A stretch of 56,286 nt of DNA from positions 287,075 to 343,360 of the forward strand of contig NZ_LWIG01000014.1 of the NCBI RefSeq assembly GCF_002068095.1, read 5' to 3'. The notes below the pieces were generated by a model. It was given only the letters and a program-made list of their open reading frames with translations, was not told the origin of the DNA and ran no database searches. Made by a program: the position numbers and the translations under genes. Each line of letters starts with the position of its first letter. Positions within the stretch are counted from its first letter, which is position 1. Positions 43,278-51,576 of this stretch are shown piece by piece. Source of the DNA: Bradyrhizobium sacchari. GTDB lineage: Bacteria; Pseudomonadota; Alphaproteobacteria; Rhizobiales; Xanthobacteraceae.

Positions 43278-44417
43278 ATGAGCTTTTCCGAGGAGCAGAT
43301 CGCCTTCCGCAACACCGTCCGCAAAATGGCCGAGAAGCATGTGGCGCCGATCGCCGCCGAAATCGACGAAACCGATCGTTTTCCGACCGAGCTCGTGAAG
43401 TTGTTCGGCGAAATGGGACTGATGCAGCTCTGGGTGCCGGAGCAATATGGCGGGCCGAACGGCAATCTCACCCTCGCCTGCATCGCGCGCGAGGAGATTT
43501 CGAGAATATCGCCGGCCTGCGCGTCGATTGCCTGTCTGAACACGATGTTCATTATGCCGCTGCTTCATTTCGGTTCGGAGGAACAGCGAAGAAGGTACCT
43601 GCCGATCATCGCCAAGGGCGGCGTCGTCACGGCAATTGCGATCTCCGAGCCGCAGGCCGGCTCAGACGTCACCGCGATCGCAACGCGCGCCCGGAAAGAC
43701 GGCGATTCCTACATCCTCGACGGCCGCAAGCAGTGGTGCAGCTACGGAGTGGTCGCCGACTACATTGTCGTGATGGCCCGGACCAGCGACAGTCCAGGCG
43801 CCGACGGCATAAGCGCCTTCATTGTCGAGCCGAAGAAGATGAAAGGCATCTCTTTTGGCCGTCACGAGCGCAAAATGGGTTTCCGGGGCGCGCCGAACAC
43901 GCCGATCTTCTTCGACAATGTGCGCGTCCCGCTGGAAAATCTGGTCGGGGAAGAAGGCAAGGGCTTTCGAGCCTCGATGCGCGCCCTCGATCTCAATCGG
44001 CCGACGATTGGAGCTCAATCTGTCGGATTGGCTCAGGGCGCACTCGACGCCTGCGTCGCCTACGCGAAAGAGCGAAGGCAATTCAAGAAGGCGATCTCCG
44101 AGTTTCAGGGCGTACAGTTCATGCTCGCCGACATGGCCATGCAGATCGAGGCGGCGCGCGCGCTGGTGTACGAGTGCGCACGGGCGGGCGACGCAAGCGA
44201 CTGGAAGCGCCTGAATGTTCTCGCCAGCATGGCCAAATGTGTGGCTAGCGATATGGCCATGAAGGTGACAACGGATGCGGTGCAGATATTCGGGGGCTAT
44301 GGCTACACCATGGATTATCCCGTCGAGCGCATGATGCGCGACGCAAAGCTAACTCAGATATTTGAGGGCACGAACCAAATCCAGCGGGTCGTCATCGCAC
44401 GAGAGTTGCTCGGTTAG
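43278..44417 (+). CDS. Acyl-CoA dehydrogenase
   Basis: A 379-residue FAD enzyme introducing a 2,3-double bond into an acyl-CoA. Motifs: [17 protein letters not shown] (FAD/substrate loop), GRKQWCSYG, and the C-terminal [19 protein letters not shown], in which the Glu before GTNQIQ is the family's catalytic base. Length fits the short-chain/branched-chain class. ATG at 43278 has AGGG just upstream; the earlier in-frame ATG at 43227 adds 17 atypical residues. Divergent from the FadR-type gene with which it shares an operator region. Confidence 0.95.
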   Translation: MSFSEEQIAFRNTVRKMAEKHVAPIAAEIDETDRFPTELVKLFGEMGLMQLWVPEQYGGPNGNLTLACIAREEISRISPACASIACLNTMFIMPLLHFGSEEQRRRYLPIIAKGGVVTAIAISEPQAGSDVTAIATRARKDGDSYILDGRKQWCSYGVVADYIVVMARTSDSPGADGISAFIVEPKKMKGISFGRHERKMGFRGAPNTPIFFDNVRVPLENLVGEEGKGFRASMRALDLNRPTIGAQSVGLAQGALDACVAYAKERRQFKKAISEFQGVQFMLADMAMQIEAARALVYECARAGDASDWKRLNVLASMAKCVASDMAMKVTTDAVQIFGGYGYTMDYPVERMMRDAKLTQIFEGTNQIQRVVIARELLG

Positions 44418-44499
44418 CCAAACGCAGGCCTAGGCCAAACCTCCTCGACTTCGGCTCCGCCGCGCCGAATGCGGCGCGCAAGCTCAGCTGTTGCGCAAC

Positions 44500-45018
44500 T
44501 TTGCGGGAAAGTGCCGCGAGGCGGAGCGCCGCAACACTGAAGATGCTCACCCGTTCCCTGTGCCTCTCCATCCGGAGCTCGCTGCGAGCCTGAGCGCGGC
44601 TCGCGCGGCGAATATCATCAGAGCCGAGGTATTCACCGGCAAAGTCGTCCGTGGCCGGGTGCAGCCGATGAACAAGAAGGCGTGGGCGGCTAAGTTCAAA
44701 AGTATGCAGTCCTCGCGGGCGTCAACGAACCGAAGAAAAGCTGCCATGGCGTTCGAGAGGCCCGAGCCGAAGTCGCCGCCTACGCCGACTGCACTGAGAG
44801 GCAAATAATGGCCATGCTTGGCTGGATCGACCCCAAAATGCCCGCGCACTACATCGCGCAGGCGAATCGAGAGAGAGACTCGGGATCAGCGGATGGAGAA
44901 GATCATCCCGTACGATCAGGGCCAGTCACTGGAGGACGGCGTGGCTGAGCATCAGGCGAACAGCGCACGAACGCAGCGCCGGAACGGAGTGGTGACTTTC
45001 CCGGGCAATAACCAGTAA
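44500..45018 (+). pseudogene. Tyrosine recombinase (integrase) remnant with two frameshifts
   Basis: Only the C-terminal half of an integrase remains, spread over three frame segments. Frame 1 gives FPVPLHPELAASL and a degraded box (TNRRKAAM, lacking the HxxR histidine). After a shift near 44760, frame 3 gives YADCTERQIMAMLGW and DPKMPAHYIAQANRER, with the tyrosine nucleophile region. After a second shift near 44875, frame 1 resumes (RMEKIIPYDQGQS) to a stop at 45018. It ends 34 bp from the tRNA-Leu 3' end. The N-terminal and arm-binding domains are missing. Confidence 0.8.
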
Positions 45019-45052
45019 AAAGCCTAATCATTTCAAGAGGAAATGTGAGTTT

Positions 45053-45137
45053 TGGTGCGCTCGGAGGGACTCGAACCCCCACGGTGTTACCCACTGCCAC
45101 CTCAAGGCAGCGCGTCTACCAGTTCCGCCACGAGCGC
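45053..45137 (-). tRNA. tRNA-Leu (anticodon GAG)
   Basis: The minus strand folds as a long-variable-arm tRNA: acceptor GCGCTCG paired with CGAGCGC, encoded CCA at 45053-45055, T-arm GGTTCGAGTCC, anticodon stem CTGCC/GGCAG with loop TTGAGGT giving GAG (anticodon at 45101-45103). The class II variable arm fits leucine. The 3' end faces the integrase remnant. Confidence 0.96.
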
Positions 45138-45297
45138 TAGGAGATGCCGGCCTGAGGCTTTGAAGGCTGGCCGGATCAGCGGCGCCGATCTAACAAATCC
45201 ATCAGAGGGATACAAGCCTGCAGAAGCCCTGAATTCCACAAGCTTGGGAGGAAATCTCCACCTGCCCGGATCGGCCCTATCGGATGTCCGGACCGCT

Positions 45298-45332
45298 ACC
45301 GCGTGCCCGGGCCGTCACCGCGTGCCCGGGCC
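45298..45332. repeat. Short GC-rich tandem repeat after the FliN-like gene
   Basis: ACCGCGTGCCCGGGCC occurs twice at a 19-bp period (45298-45313 and 45317-45332), starting directly after the FliN-like stop codon. Each unit contains CCCGGG. It may form a hairpin or be a small slippage duplication. Confidence 0.75.
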
Positions 45333-45575
45333 CTACCGGGTCCCCGGTGTTCGCGGCAGCATCTGCTTGACCTCGACCGCGATCCGGTTGCGGTCGACCA
45401 GCACGACGCCGGAGGCGACCGGCAGATTATTGGCCAACACCTTGACCTCGTCGGCCTCGGTTGCGTCCAGCTCGATGATGGCGCCGCGGGAAAGACGTAA
45501 TACTTGATGGATCGGCATCGTGGTCGTCCCGAGGACAACCATGAGATCCACGGTGACTTTATCGAGAGTGGGCAC
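45333..45575 (-). CDS. fliN: FliN-like (SpoA domain) flagellar motor switch/C-ring protein
   Basis: An 80-residue protein that is essentially one SpoA domain: VTVDLMVVLGTTTMPIHQVLRLSRGAIIELD, then VLVDRNRIAVEVKQML. FliN forms the base of the flagellar C-ring with FliM and FliG; SpoA domains also occur in type III secretion rings. No other flagellar genes are near, so it is an orphan copy. GTG start at 45575. The C-terminal Pro-rich end stops directly before a tandem repeat. Confidence 0.8.
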   Translation of the reverse strand: MPTLDKVTVDLMVVLGTTTMPIHQVLRLSRGAIIELDATEADEVKVLANNLPVASGVVLVDRNRIAVEVKQMLPRTPGTR

Positions 45576-45650
45576 TGTCAGGACCGCCGCAACTTGGGAC
45601 TTAGGACTCTTCGTTTGCTCCCGAGATCATCACCACGTTATGGTTAGCCA

Positions 45651-46400
45651 ATGGTTAATTCCCCTCAAAACCCCCGCCAAGAACAGCGCCAACACCTCGA
45701 TTTGACGTCGTTTTCCGCCTCGGGCGGCGAGCCCGTCGAGTGGCGAATCTCGGACGCGCTGGTGCCCTATCCGGAGGCCGTGGCCGCCATGGAGGCCCGC
45801 GTTGCGGCGATTGCGGCGGGCGAGGCGCCGGAGCTGGTCTGGCTGCTCGAGCATCCCCCGCTCTACACTTCCGGCACCTCCGGCAAGGAAAGCGACCTGC
45901 TCGATGCCCGCTTCCCGACCTTCCCCACCGGCCGCGGCGGGCAGCTGACCTATCACGGCCCTGGCCAGCGGGTGGCCTACATCATGCTCGACCTCAAGCG
46001 CCGCCGGCCAGACGTGCGGGCCTATGTCGCGAGCCTGGAAGAATTGATCCTGCGCACGCTGGCCGCGTTCAACGTCCGCGGCGAGCGGCGTGAGGACCGA
46101 GTCGGCGTCTGGGTGAAGCGGCCCGACAAGGGGCCTGAGCACGAGGACAAGATCGCCGCGATTGGCGTCCGGTTGAAGCGCTGGGTCTCGTTCCACGGCA
46201 TCGCCATCAATGTCGAGCCGGAGCTAGAGCATTTCTCCGGCATCGTGCCCTGCGGCGTCGCCGACCCGCGCTACGGCGTCACCTCGCTGGTCGATCTCGG
46301 CCAGCTCGCGACCATGGCCGATGTCGACGTCGCGCTGCGCCAGGCGTTCGAGCAGCTGTTCGGACCGACCCGCGCGCGGCTGCCGGAAGCGGCTGCCTGA
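45651..46400 (+). CDS. lipB: Octanoyltransferase LipB
   Basis: A 249-residue enzyme that moves octanoate from acyl carrier protein to the lipoyl domains of 2-oxoacid dehydrogenases and the glycine cleavage system. Motifs: [31 protein letters not shown] (substrate pocket), [17 protein letters not shown] (catalytic Lys region), and [20 protein letters not shown] with the catalytic Cys. Length and start fit. The start overlaps no upstream gene; it is divergent from the FliN-like gene. Confidence 0.96.
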   Translation: MVNSPQNPRQEQRQHLDLTSFSASGGEPVEWRISDALVPYPEAVAAMEARVAAIAAGEAPELVWLLEHPPLYTSGTSGKESDLLDARFPTFPTGRGGQLTYHGPGQRVAYIMLDLKRRRPDVRAYVASLEELILRTLAAFNVRGERREDRVGVWVKRPDKGPEHEDKIAAIGVRLKRWVSFHGIAINVEPELEHFSGIVPCGVADPRYGVTSLVDLGQLATMADVDVALRQAFEQLFGPTRARLPEAAA

Positions 46401-46599
46401 CATTTTTCTGTTCGAGCCTGACCGCACGAATTCTCCGCTCGTAGCGGAATCGGCTATGCTTGTTTCCGGTGCCGCCCACGCCTCCCCCCTCCGCCGGGAA
46501 AGCAGACCTCATGCCGGGCGAGTTGATCATCGGCCGACTGTTCGAGCGCCAGGCATAAGGAGGGATTGCGATCCATGCTCGCAATGGGAGGTTTTGACG

Positions 46600-47313
46600 A
46601 TGAAGCTGTCTGCGCCTATCTATCATCTGAAGCGGAAGGCGAAGCGCCTGTCCCGCGAAGCCAGCATTCCGCTCCACGACGCGCTTGACCGCGTCGCAGC
46701 GACGGAGGGGTTTTCCGCCTGGAGCATGCTCGCGGCCAAAGCAGCCGCGCTGACGCCGGCGAGCAAACTGTTCCCGCAACTCCGGCCGGGCGACCTCGTG
46801 CTGGTCGGGGCGCGTCCCGGCCAGGGCAAGACGCTGATGAGCCTCGAACTTGCCGTCGAAGCCATGAGGTCGGGCCATCGCGCCGCGTTCTTCTCGCTCG
46901 AGTATACCGAGCGAGGTGTGTTGGAACGCCTTCGCGCGATCGGTGTGGAGCCGGCGCAATTCGACAAGCTGCTTGAGATCGATTGCTCCGACGTCATCAG
47001 TGCCGACTATGTCGTGAAGCAAATGGCTTCGGCGCCGCGCGGCACATTCGTGGTGATCGACTATCTGCAACTGCTCGACCAGAGGCGGGAAAACCCTGAC
47101 CTGACCGTTCAAGTGCGCGCGCTGAAATCGTTCGCGCGCGACAAGGGGCTGATCGTTGTCTTCATCTCGCAGATCGATCGGTCCTACGATTCCGCAGTCA
47201 AGCCCTGCCCGGACCTCAGCGATGTCCGCTTGCCGAACCCGCTGGACCTGAATCTGTTCGACAAGACGTGCTTCATCAACAACGCCGAAGTGCAGTTCCG
47301 CGCGGCGAGCTGA
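46600..47313 (+). CDS. DnaB/RecA-fold ATPase of helicase-like family with N-terminal module
   Basis: A 237-residue protein. Residues 1-50 (LKRKAKRLSREASIPLHDALDRVAATEGFSAWSML) form a helical module I have seen fused to other domains in alphaproteobacteria. The RecA-like core has Walker A GARPGQGKT (70-78), FFSLEYTERGV, and Walker B FVVIDYLQLLDQ, then LIVVFISQIDRS as in DnaB-type motif 3. It lacks the full DnaB N-terminal domain, so a replicative helicase role is unlikely. RBS GGGAGG precedes the ATG at 46600. Confidence 0.82.
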   Translation: MKLSAPIYHLKRKAKRLSREASIPLHDALDRVAATEGFSAWSMLAAKAAALTPASKLFPQLRPGDLVLVGARPGQGKTLMSLELAVEAMRSGHRAAFFSLEYTERGVLERLRAIGVEPAQFDKLLEIDCSDVISADYVVKQMASAPRGTFVVIDYLQLLDQRRENPDLTVQVRALKSFARDKGLIVVFISQIDRSYDSAVKPCPDLSDVRLPNPLDLNLFDKTCFINNAEVQFRAAS

Positions 47314-47320
47314 AGGTCAG

Positions 47321-47352
47321 GCCGCGGGTGAGATCGCTCACCCGCGGCTTTC
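47321..47352. terminator. Strong 12-bp hairpin between convergent genes
   Basis: GCCGCGGGTGAG (47321-47332), loop ATCG, perfect complement (47337-47348), followed by TTTC. It should end transcription of the ATPase gene and, read backwards, of the tautomerase gene. Confidence 0.75.
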
Positions 47353-47356
47353 GGCA

Positions 47357-47779
47357 TCACGCCGCCTTGAGCGCAACCTCGAGCTTGCCGGCAATGTAAC
47401 GCCGCTCCTGGGTGAGGCCGCCAAAACCGTAGGCATCGCCCTTGACCTCGTCGACATGCAAATAGGTCTCGGGATGCAGCGGGCCCAGGATCCCGGCCAT
47501 GCGCTTGAACATGGCGGCAAGATAGGCCGCCTTCTCGTCCTTGGTGTTGGTGCCTTCGGTGACGTGGATGTCGATCCAGTAGCTGGCAAGCTTCTGCTCG
47601 GCGAGCGACTTGCCACCGGCGAACCAGTCGCCGGCATCGACGGACTTCACGATGATGGCGGTGACCTTGGGGTCCTTGTGCAGTATCTCGGCGGTGAGTT
47701 CGGACACAGCGTTTGCGATGTCGGCCTTCAGCGACGGCGACTGACGGGAGGTGGTGTAGGACACAGTGATCAGGGGCAT
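47357..47779 (-). CDS. Tautomerase (4-oxalocrotonate tautomerase superfamily)
   Basis: A 140-residue protein starting MPLITVSYTTSRQSP, where Pro2 becomes the catalytic N-terminal proline after Met removal. The chain is about twice the 62-residue 4-OT subunit; two beta-alpha-beta halves are plausible, though the second half has no initiating Pro by definition. Conserved KSVDAGDWFAGG is in the middle. Substrate unknown; 2-hydroxymuconate or malonate-semialdehyde-like chemistry is typical. It is divergent from a LysR gene. Confidence 0.88.
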   Translation of the reverse strand: MPLITVSYTTSRQSPSLKADIANAVSELTAEILHKDPKVTAIIVKSVDAGDWFAGGKSLAEQKLASYWIDIHVTEGTNTKDEKAAYLAAMFKRMAGILGPLHPETYLHVDEVKGDAYGFGGLTQERRYIAGKLEVALKAA

Positions 47780-47889
47780 GGTCGTTCTCCTCGATTGCCG
47801 CGGGTTTCTTGCGGCGTTGGTGAGAAGCTAGACCTCCGGCCTTCATTTTGGTACCTCATCTTCGTTGATACAAGTGATAACGATCCCTA

Positions 47890-48744
47890 ATGACAACCAC
47901 ACTCGACATCGCCACCGTCCAGGCTTTTCTGCTGGTCGCCGACCTCCAGAGCTTTACGCGTGCGGCCGAAGCCCTCGGCACGACGCAGGCGGCCGTCAGC
48001 CTGAAGCTGCAGCGGCTGGAAACATTGCTGGGCAAACGCCTCGTCGAACGCTCGCCCCGCGCGGTCCGGCTCACCGCCGACGGCGCCGCGTTCCTCGATC
48101 GCGCCCGCGCGCTGATGGAGGCACATGACCGCGCGCTGTCGGGCGAGGTGCCAGCCGCGCAGTCGCTCTCGCTCGGCATCTCCGATCATGCCGCGGGCCC
48201 CGAACTGGTGCCGCTGCTCGAACGCCTGCACGCGATGTCCTCAAGCCTCACCCTCGCCGTCACCATCGGCTTCTCGCGCGAGATGCAGGATGCCTATGAC
48301 GGGGGTGAGCTGGATGCGGTGATCGTCCGCCAGGAAGGCAGCCGCCGGGGCGGCGAGAAGCTGGCCGAGGACGAGTTTGGCTGGTTCGCGTCGCGGCGCT
48401 TCACTTTGCCGAAGGGTGAGCCGTTGCCGCTCGCAACGCTTGCCCCGCCCTGCGGCGTCCGCGCGGTCGCCGCGCGCGCGCTCGACAAGGCCGGCCTCGC
48501 CTGGCGCGAGCGCTTTGTCGGCGGCGGCGTCACGGCGGTGGTCGCCGCCGCCCTTGCCGGGCTTGCCATCGCACCGTTGGCGCGGCGGATCGCGCCTGCC
48601 GGGCTGGTCGACATTGGCCCTGCGCTCAAGCTACCGAAACTCGGCGGCTCAAAGGTGATGCTGCATTCGAAGGTCAGCGACCCCACAAAGCTCGCGGCAC
48701 TGCGCGCGGTGGCGGCGACGTTCCGGAGCGTGGCCGCCAGCTGA
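47890..48744 (+). CDS. LysR-family transcriptional regulator
   Basis: A 284-residue regulator with N-terminal winged HTH (about residues 5-65; VQAFLLVADLQSFTRAAEALGTTQAAVSLKLQRLE split over helices) and a periplasmic-binding-like effector domain (about 90-280). Divergent placement 110 bp from the tautomerase suggests it activates that gene in response to a small aromatic-derived ligand. The last residues end 4 bp before the convergent epimerase gene. Confidence 0.94.
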   Translation: MTTTLDIATVQAFLLVADLQSFTRAAEALGTTQAAVSLKLQRLETLLGKRLVERSPRAVRLTADGAAFLDRARALMEAHDRALSGEVPAAQSLSLGISDHAAGPELVPLLERLHAMSSSLTLAVTIGFSREMQDAYDGGELDAVIVRQEGSRRGGEKLAEDEFGWFASRRFTLPKGEPLPLATLAPPCGVRAVAARALDKAGLAWRERFVGGGVTAVVAAALAGLAIAPLARRIAPAGLVDIGPALKLPKLGGSKVMLHSKVSDPTKLAALRAVAATFRSVAAS

Positions 48745-48748
48745 AGTC

Positions 48749-50185
48749 TCACAAGATCGCCTCGAACGCACTGCGCAGCGTCTCGTGCCTAAAGACAAAA
48801 CCGCGGCTCAGCGCCTTGTTCGGCAGCACGCGCTGACCGCCGAGCAGCAGTTCGTCGGCGAAGCCGCCGCCGAAACGGCGCAACAGGCCGCCGGGAATGC
48901 GGAACACCACGGGCCGGTGCAAACGGCGACCGAGCTCCTCGGTGAATTTTGCGTTGGTGACAGGGATCGGAGCGGTGGCGTTGACGGGACCTGAAAGATC
49001 GGGCGTTGCCATCACATAGGCGATCAGCCGGATCAGATCGTCGCGCTCGATCCAGGACATCCACTGCCGGCCGGTGCCAAGCGGGCCACCGAGGCCGAAT
49101 TCGAACGGCGTCAGCATCCGAGTGATGAAGCCGCCTTCGGTGCCGAGCACGAGGCCGATGCGCAAATAGACCACGCGGATGCCGAGTTCTTCCGCCGGCC
49201 GCGCCGCTTTCTCCCAGGCCGCGCACAGCTCATGGCTGAAGCAGGCATGCGCCTTCGCCGACTCCGTCAGCACCTGGTCGGCCCACAATCCGTACCAGCC
49301 GATCGCGGAGCCGCTGACCAGCACCTCGGGCTTGCGGTCGAGCCTCGCGATCAACTTCACGATCGCGCCGGTCATGTCGATGCGCGAGCCAATGATCTTC
49401 GCGCGCTTTGCCTCGGTCCACAGGCCGTTGCCGATCGGCTCACCGGCGAGATTGACGATGGCGTCGATTGGCGTGTCCGAGGCAAGCTGGTCGAGGCTTG
49501 TGATCAGCGTGACCGGCGGCGGCAGCATTTCGGCTTTGGCGGGGTTGCGGATCAGCGCGATGACGTGATGCCCTGACCCGCTGAGGCTTGCCGCAAGGCG
49601 GCTACCGATGAACCCGGTGGCGCCTGATATCAGCACGGTCTTGCGGCCGGGAAGCTTCTCGACAAGTCCTTCTGCCGGCACGCTGCGCATGCGGCTGAGC
49701 CGGCGCGTCGCCGCAAAATCCCTGACACCGCACAGCGCCGCGCCAGCCGCACAGGCGGTCGCGGCGATGCTGAGCAGGCCCTGATACACGACGCTGACAG
49801 CAAACGGCTGCATCGCCCAGGCGATCAGCACGGGCAGCAGCAGCACGAGGATGGCACCATAATTGATGGCGAGCAGCGTGTGGTTGATCCGCTCGCTTGG
49901 CGGCAGTTTTCGGCTCAGATCCTCCTCGACGAAATCCATCAGCGTAATGACGATCTCCCCGACCAGCACGGCAACGATCAGCAGCGCCAGCACACCATGG
50001 ACCTCGAGCCAGCCGAGCAGCAGGAACAGCAGCGCGTAGAGCATGTTGCGGATACCGTGCAGCTTCAGCTCGAACCGCTGCGACACCCGCCAGGCCAAGC
50101 GCTCCGTGAATTCGTGGTGATAGAGGGTGTCGAACACGCCCATCACGATCTGGATGGCAATGAGGGCCCACAGCAGCGGCGTCAT
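48749..50185 (-). CDS. TIGR01777-family NAD-dependent epimerase/dehydratase with N-terminal membrane region
   Basis: A 478-residue protein. The first 160 residues hold about four membrane segments, probably from fusion of a small membrane protein to the Rossmann enzyme. The NAD motif is GATGFIG (188-194); downstream come VNLAGEPIG, SGSAIGWYG (Ser/Tyr region) and NATAPIPVTNAKF, hallmarks of TIGR01777. ATG at 50185 overlaps the stop of the DUF4166 gene (ATGA), so translation is coupled. Substrate is unknown. Much longer upstream frames are not credible. Confidence 0.92.
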   Translation of the reverse strand: MTPLLWALIAIQIVMGVFDTLYHHEFTERLAWRVSQRFELKLHGIRNMLYALLFLLLGWLEVHGVLALLIVAVLVGEIVITLMDFVEEDLSRKLPPSERINHTLLAINYGAILVLLLPVLIAWAMQPFAVSVVYQGLLSIAATACAAGAALCGVRDFAATRRLSRMRSVPAEGLVEKLPGRKTVLISGATGFIGSRLAASLSGSGHHVIALIRNPAKAEMLPPPVTLITSLDQLASDTPIDAIVNLAGEPIGNGLWTEAKRAKIIGSRIDMTGAIVKLIARLDRKPEVLVSGSAIGWYGLWADQVLTESAKAHACFSHELCAAWEKAARPAEELGIRVVYLRIGLVLGTEGGFITRMLTPFEFGLGGPLGTGRQWMSWIERDDLIRLIAYVMATPDLSGPVNATAPIPVTNAKFTEELGRRLHRPVVFRIPGGLLRRFGGGFADELLLGGQRVLPNKALSRGFVFRHETLRSAFEAIL

Positions 50186-50847
50186 GATACGGTCTCCCTG
50201 AAGACGGCGGACTGGTGGATCAGCGCGCCGTAACGCGGGTGAGTGACATCGAGGGTGAAACGAAAGGCACCCTCGCCGAGATCGCTGTGCGTCACCGTGA
50301 GGTCGCCGGGCGTGAGCCATTCCGGCAGCGGGATCCAGAGCCGTCCGAGCTGCAGGCCGTAACCGGCGCTGCGGAAGGTCAGTGTCTGGCCTTCGACCGC
50401 GATGCGCAGCGCCATCGAGACGCCAAAGCCGACATATTCCTCGAGGCCGGTCGGGCCGGCGAAGCGTTTTGCGGAATGGATGACTTGCGGAAAGCCGCGC
50501 TTGCGCGCGCAGATACGCGTCCAGGTCTGGCCGCCGGTCGCGCCGTCCTCGGTAACAGTCACGATCATGGGCACGCCGATATCGCGTCCGGTCGGCAGCG
50601 GCCCACCGATCAGGCGCGCGGCTTGCGCGAACCACCAGCCGAAGTCGCTGAAGGCGGCTTCGTCGACGATCCCGACATAGACCACGCTGTCGCCGTCGGC
50701 GACGCGCTTGGAAAAGCGCCGCCAGGTCGCGAGCGGCAGGCGACCCCAATCTTCGTCCGGCAACAGCACACGGAAGCGGCGATCGTCGAGCAGCTTGGTG
50801 TGAGCGGAGGGAGGTGCGTTGGAGCCTGATAATCGAGCCGACGTCAT
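50182..50847 (-). CDS. DUF4166 domain protein
   Basis: A 221-residue cytosolic protein with the DUF4166 pattern: LLPDEDWGRLPLATWRRFSKR, central WTRICARKRGFPQVIHSAKRF and GLEEYVGFGVSMAL, and VTHPRYGALIHQSAVFR at the end. The biochemical role is unknown. DUF4166 is often fused to or beside epimerase genes, as here (4-bp overlap with TIGR01777). It follows the GbsR-type gene by 17 bp, giving a three-gene unit. Confidence 0.88.
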   Translation of the reverse strand: MTSARLSGSNAPPSAHTKLLDDRRFRVLLPDEDWGRLPLATWRRFSKRVADGDSVVYVGIVDEAAFSDFGWWFAQAARLIGGPLPTGRDIGVPMIVTVTEDGATGGQTWTRICARKRGFPQVIHSAKRFAGPTGLEEYVGFGVSMALRIAVEGQTLTFRSAGYGLQLGRLWIPLPEWLTPGDLTVTHSDLGEGAFRFTLDVTHPRYGALIHQSAVFRETVS

Positions 50848-50864
50848 CGCACCCTCCTCAAGAA

Positions 50865-51422
50865 CTATTTGGCCTTGCCCAGCGGCAGCAGGTTGGCGAT
50901 CTTCTCGCCAAGCCGCATCAAGGCCACAAGCCGCGGCCGCGGCACCTTCAGCATCTGCATGAACCAGTGGTCGGCGAGCTCGGTGAAGGCGAGCATCTCC
51001 TTCAGCCGCTTGCTCGCGACCGGATTGACGGCCGGATCCTCGGCAGCATCGGACACGCAGGCCCGGAGCGCTGCGATGGCCGGATCGAGCTCGCGCTCCT
51101 TGCGCCGTGCCGCGATCCGGGCCGCGACCTCCCAGATGTCGGTCTCGGCCTCATAGTGGTCGCGGCGGTCGCCGAGGATCGGCACCCGCCGGATCAAATT
51201 CCAGGCGAGCAGCTCCTTGAGCGAATTGGAGACGTTGGAGCGCGCCATGCCGAGCGTGTCGGCAATGTCCTCGGCCGTCATCGGCGCCTCGGACAAATAG
51301 AGCAGCCCGTGGATCTGGCTGACCGAGCGGTTGACGCCCCACTCGTCTCCCATGTCGCCCCAATGCAGGATGAAGCGCTCGACGGCGGCGGGGAGTTTCT
51401 TTTTTCCGGTCATTTCTGTCAT
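50865..51422 (-). CDS. GbsR/MarR-type transcriptional regulator
   Basis: A 185-residue regulator with a MarR-like winged HTH (about residues 38-95; YLSEAPMTAEDIADTLGMARSNVSNSL split over helices) and a helical tail. GbsR proteins are choline/glycine-betaine-type regulators in Bacillus, but in proteobacteria the effector varies. ATG at 51422 is inside a near-perfect palindrome, implying that it shuts off its own unit (regulator, DUF4166, TIGR01777). Confidence 0.92.
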   Translation of the reverse strand: MTEMTGKKKLPAAVERFILHWGDMGDEWGVNRSVSQIHGLLYLSEAPMTAEDIADTLGMARSNVSNSLKELLAWNLIRRVPILGDRRDHYEAETDIWEVAARIAARRKERELDPAIAALRACVSDAAEDPAVNPVASKRLKEMLAFTELADHWFMQMLKVPRPRLVALMRLGEKIANLLPLGKAK

Positions 51423-51431
51423 AACAGAAAT
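51412..51431. promoter_or_regulatory. Autoregulatory palindrome over the GbsR-type start codon
   Basis: ATTTCTGT-CATA-ACAGAAAT: 8-bp perfect arms with a 4-bp spacer containing the start codon. A regulator bound here would block both transcription and translation of the unit. Confidence 0.75.
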
Positions 51432-51576
51432 ATCTGACGGACACGATTGAGTGTCAAGAGCCTCTTCGCAGCCCGGTTGCTGCATACCGACGGCCGCATT
51501 TGCCTAAAAACCTCCCAGAGGCCCGGAACCAAACCACCGCTTGAACGTTTGCACCCGTCGAGGTGGGGTTTCAGGA

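Noticed and set aside
44818..45018. Independent small gene next to the tRNA
   Set aside because: Its second half is the natural C-terminus of the integrase in a shifted frame (RMEKIIPYDQGQS), so it belongs to the pseudogene.
45298..45332. CRISPR-like repeat
   Set aside because: Only two 16-bp units with 3-bp spacing and no cas genes; it is a small tandem duplication.
50186..50749. N-terminal extension of the TIGR01777 epimerase through the DUF4166 region
   Set aside because: The extension is read in a shadow frame of DUF4166, is Arg-rich, and the real start at 50185 overlaps the DUF4166 stop with a clear membrane segment.
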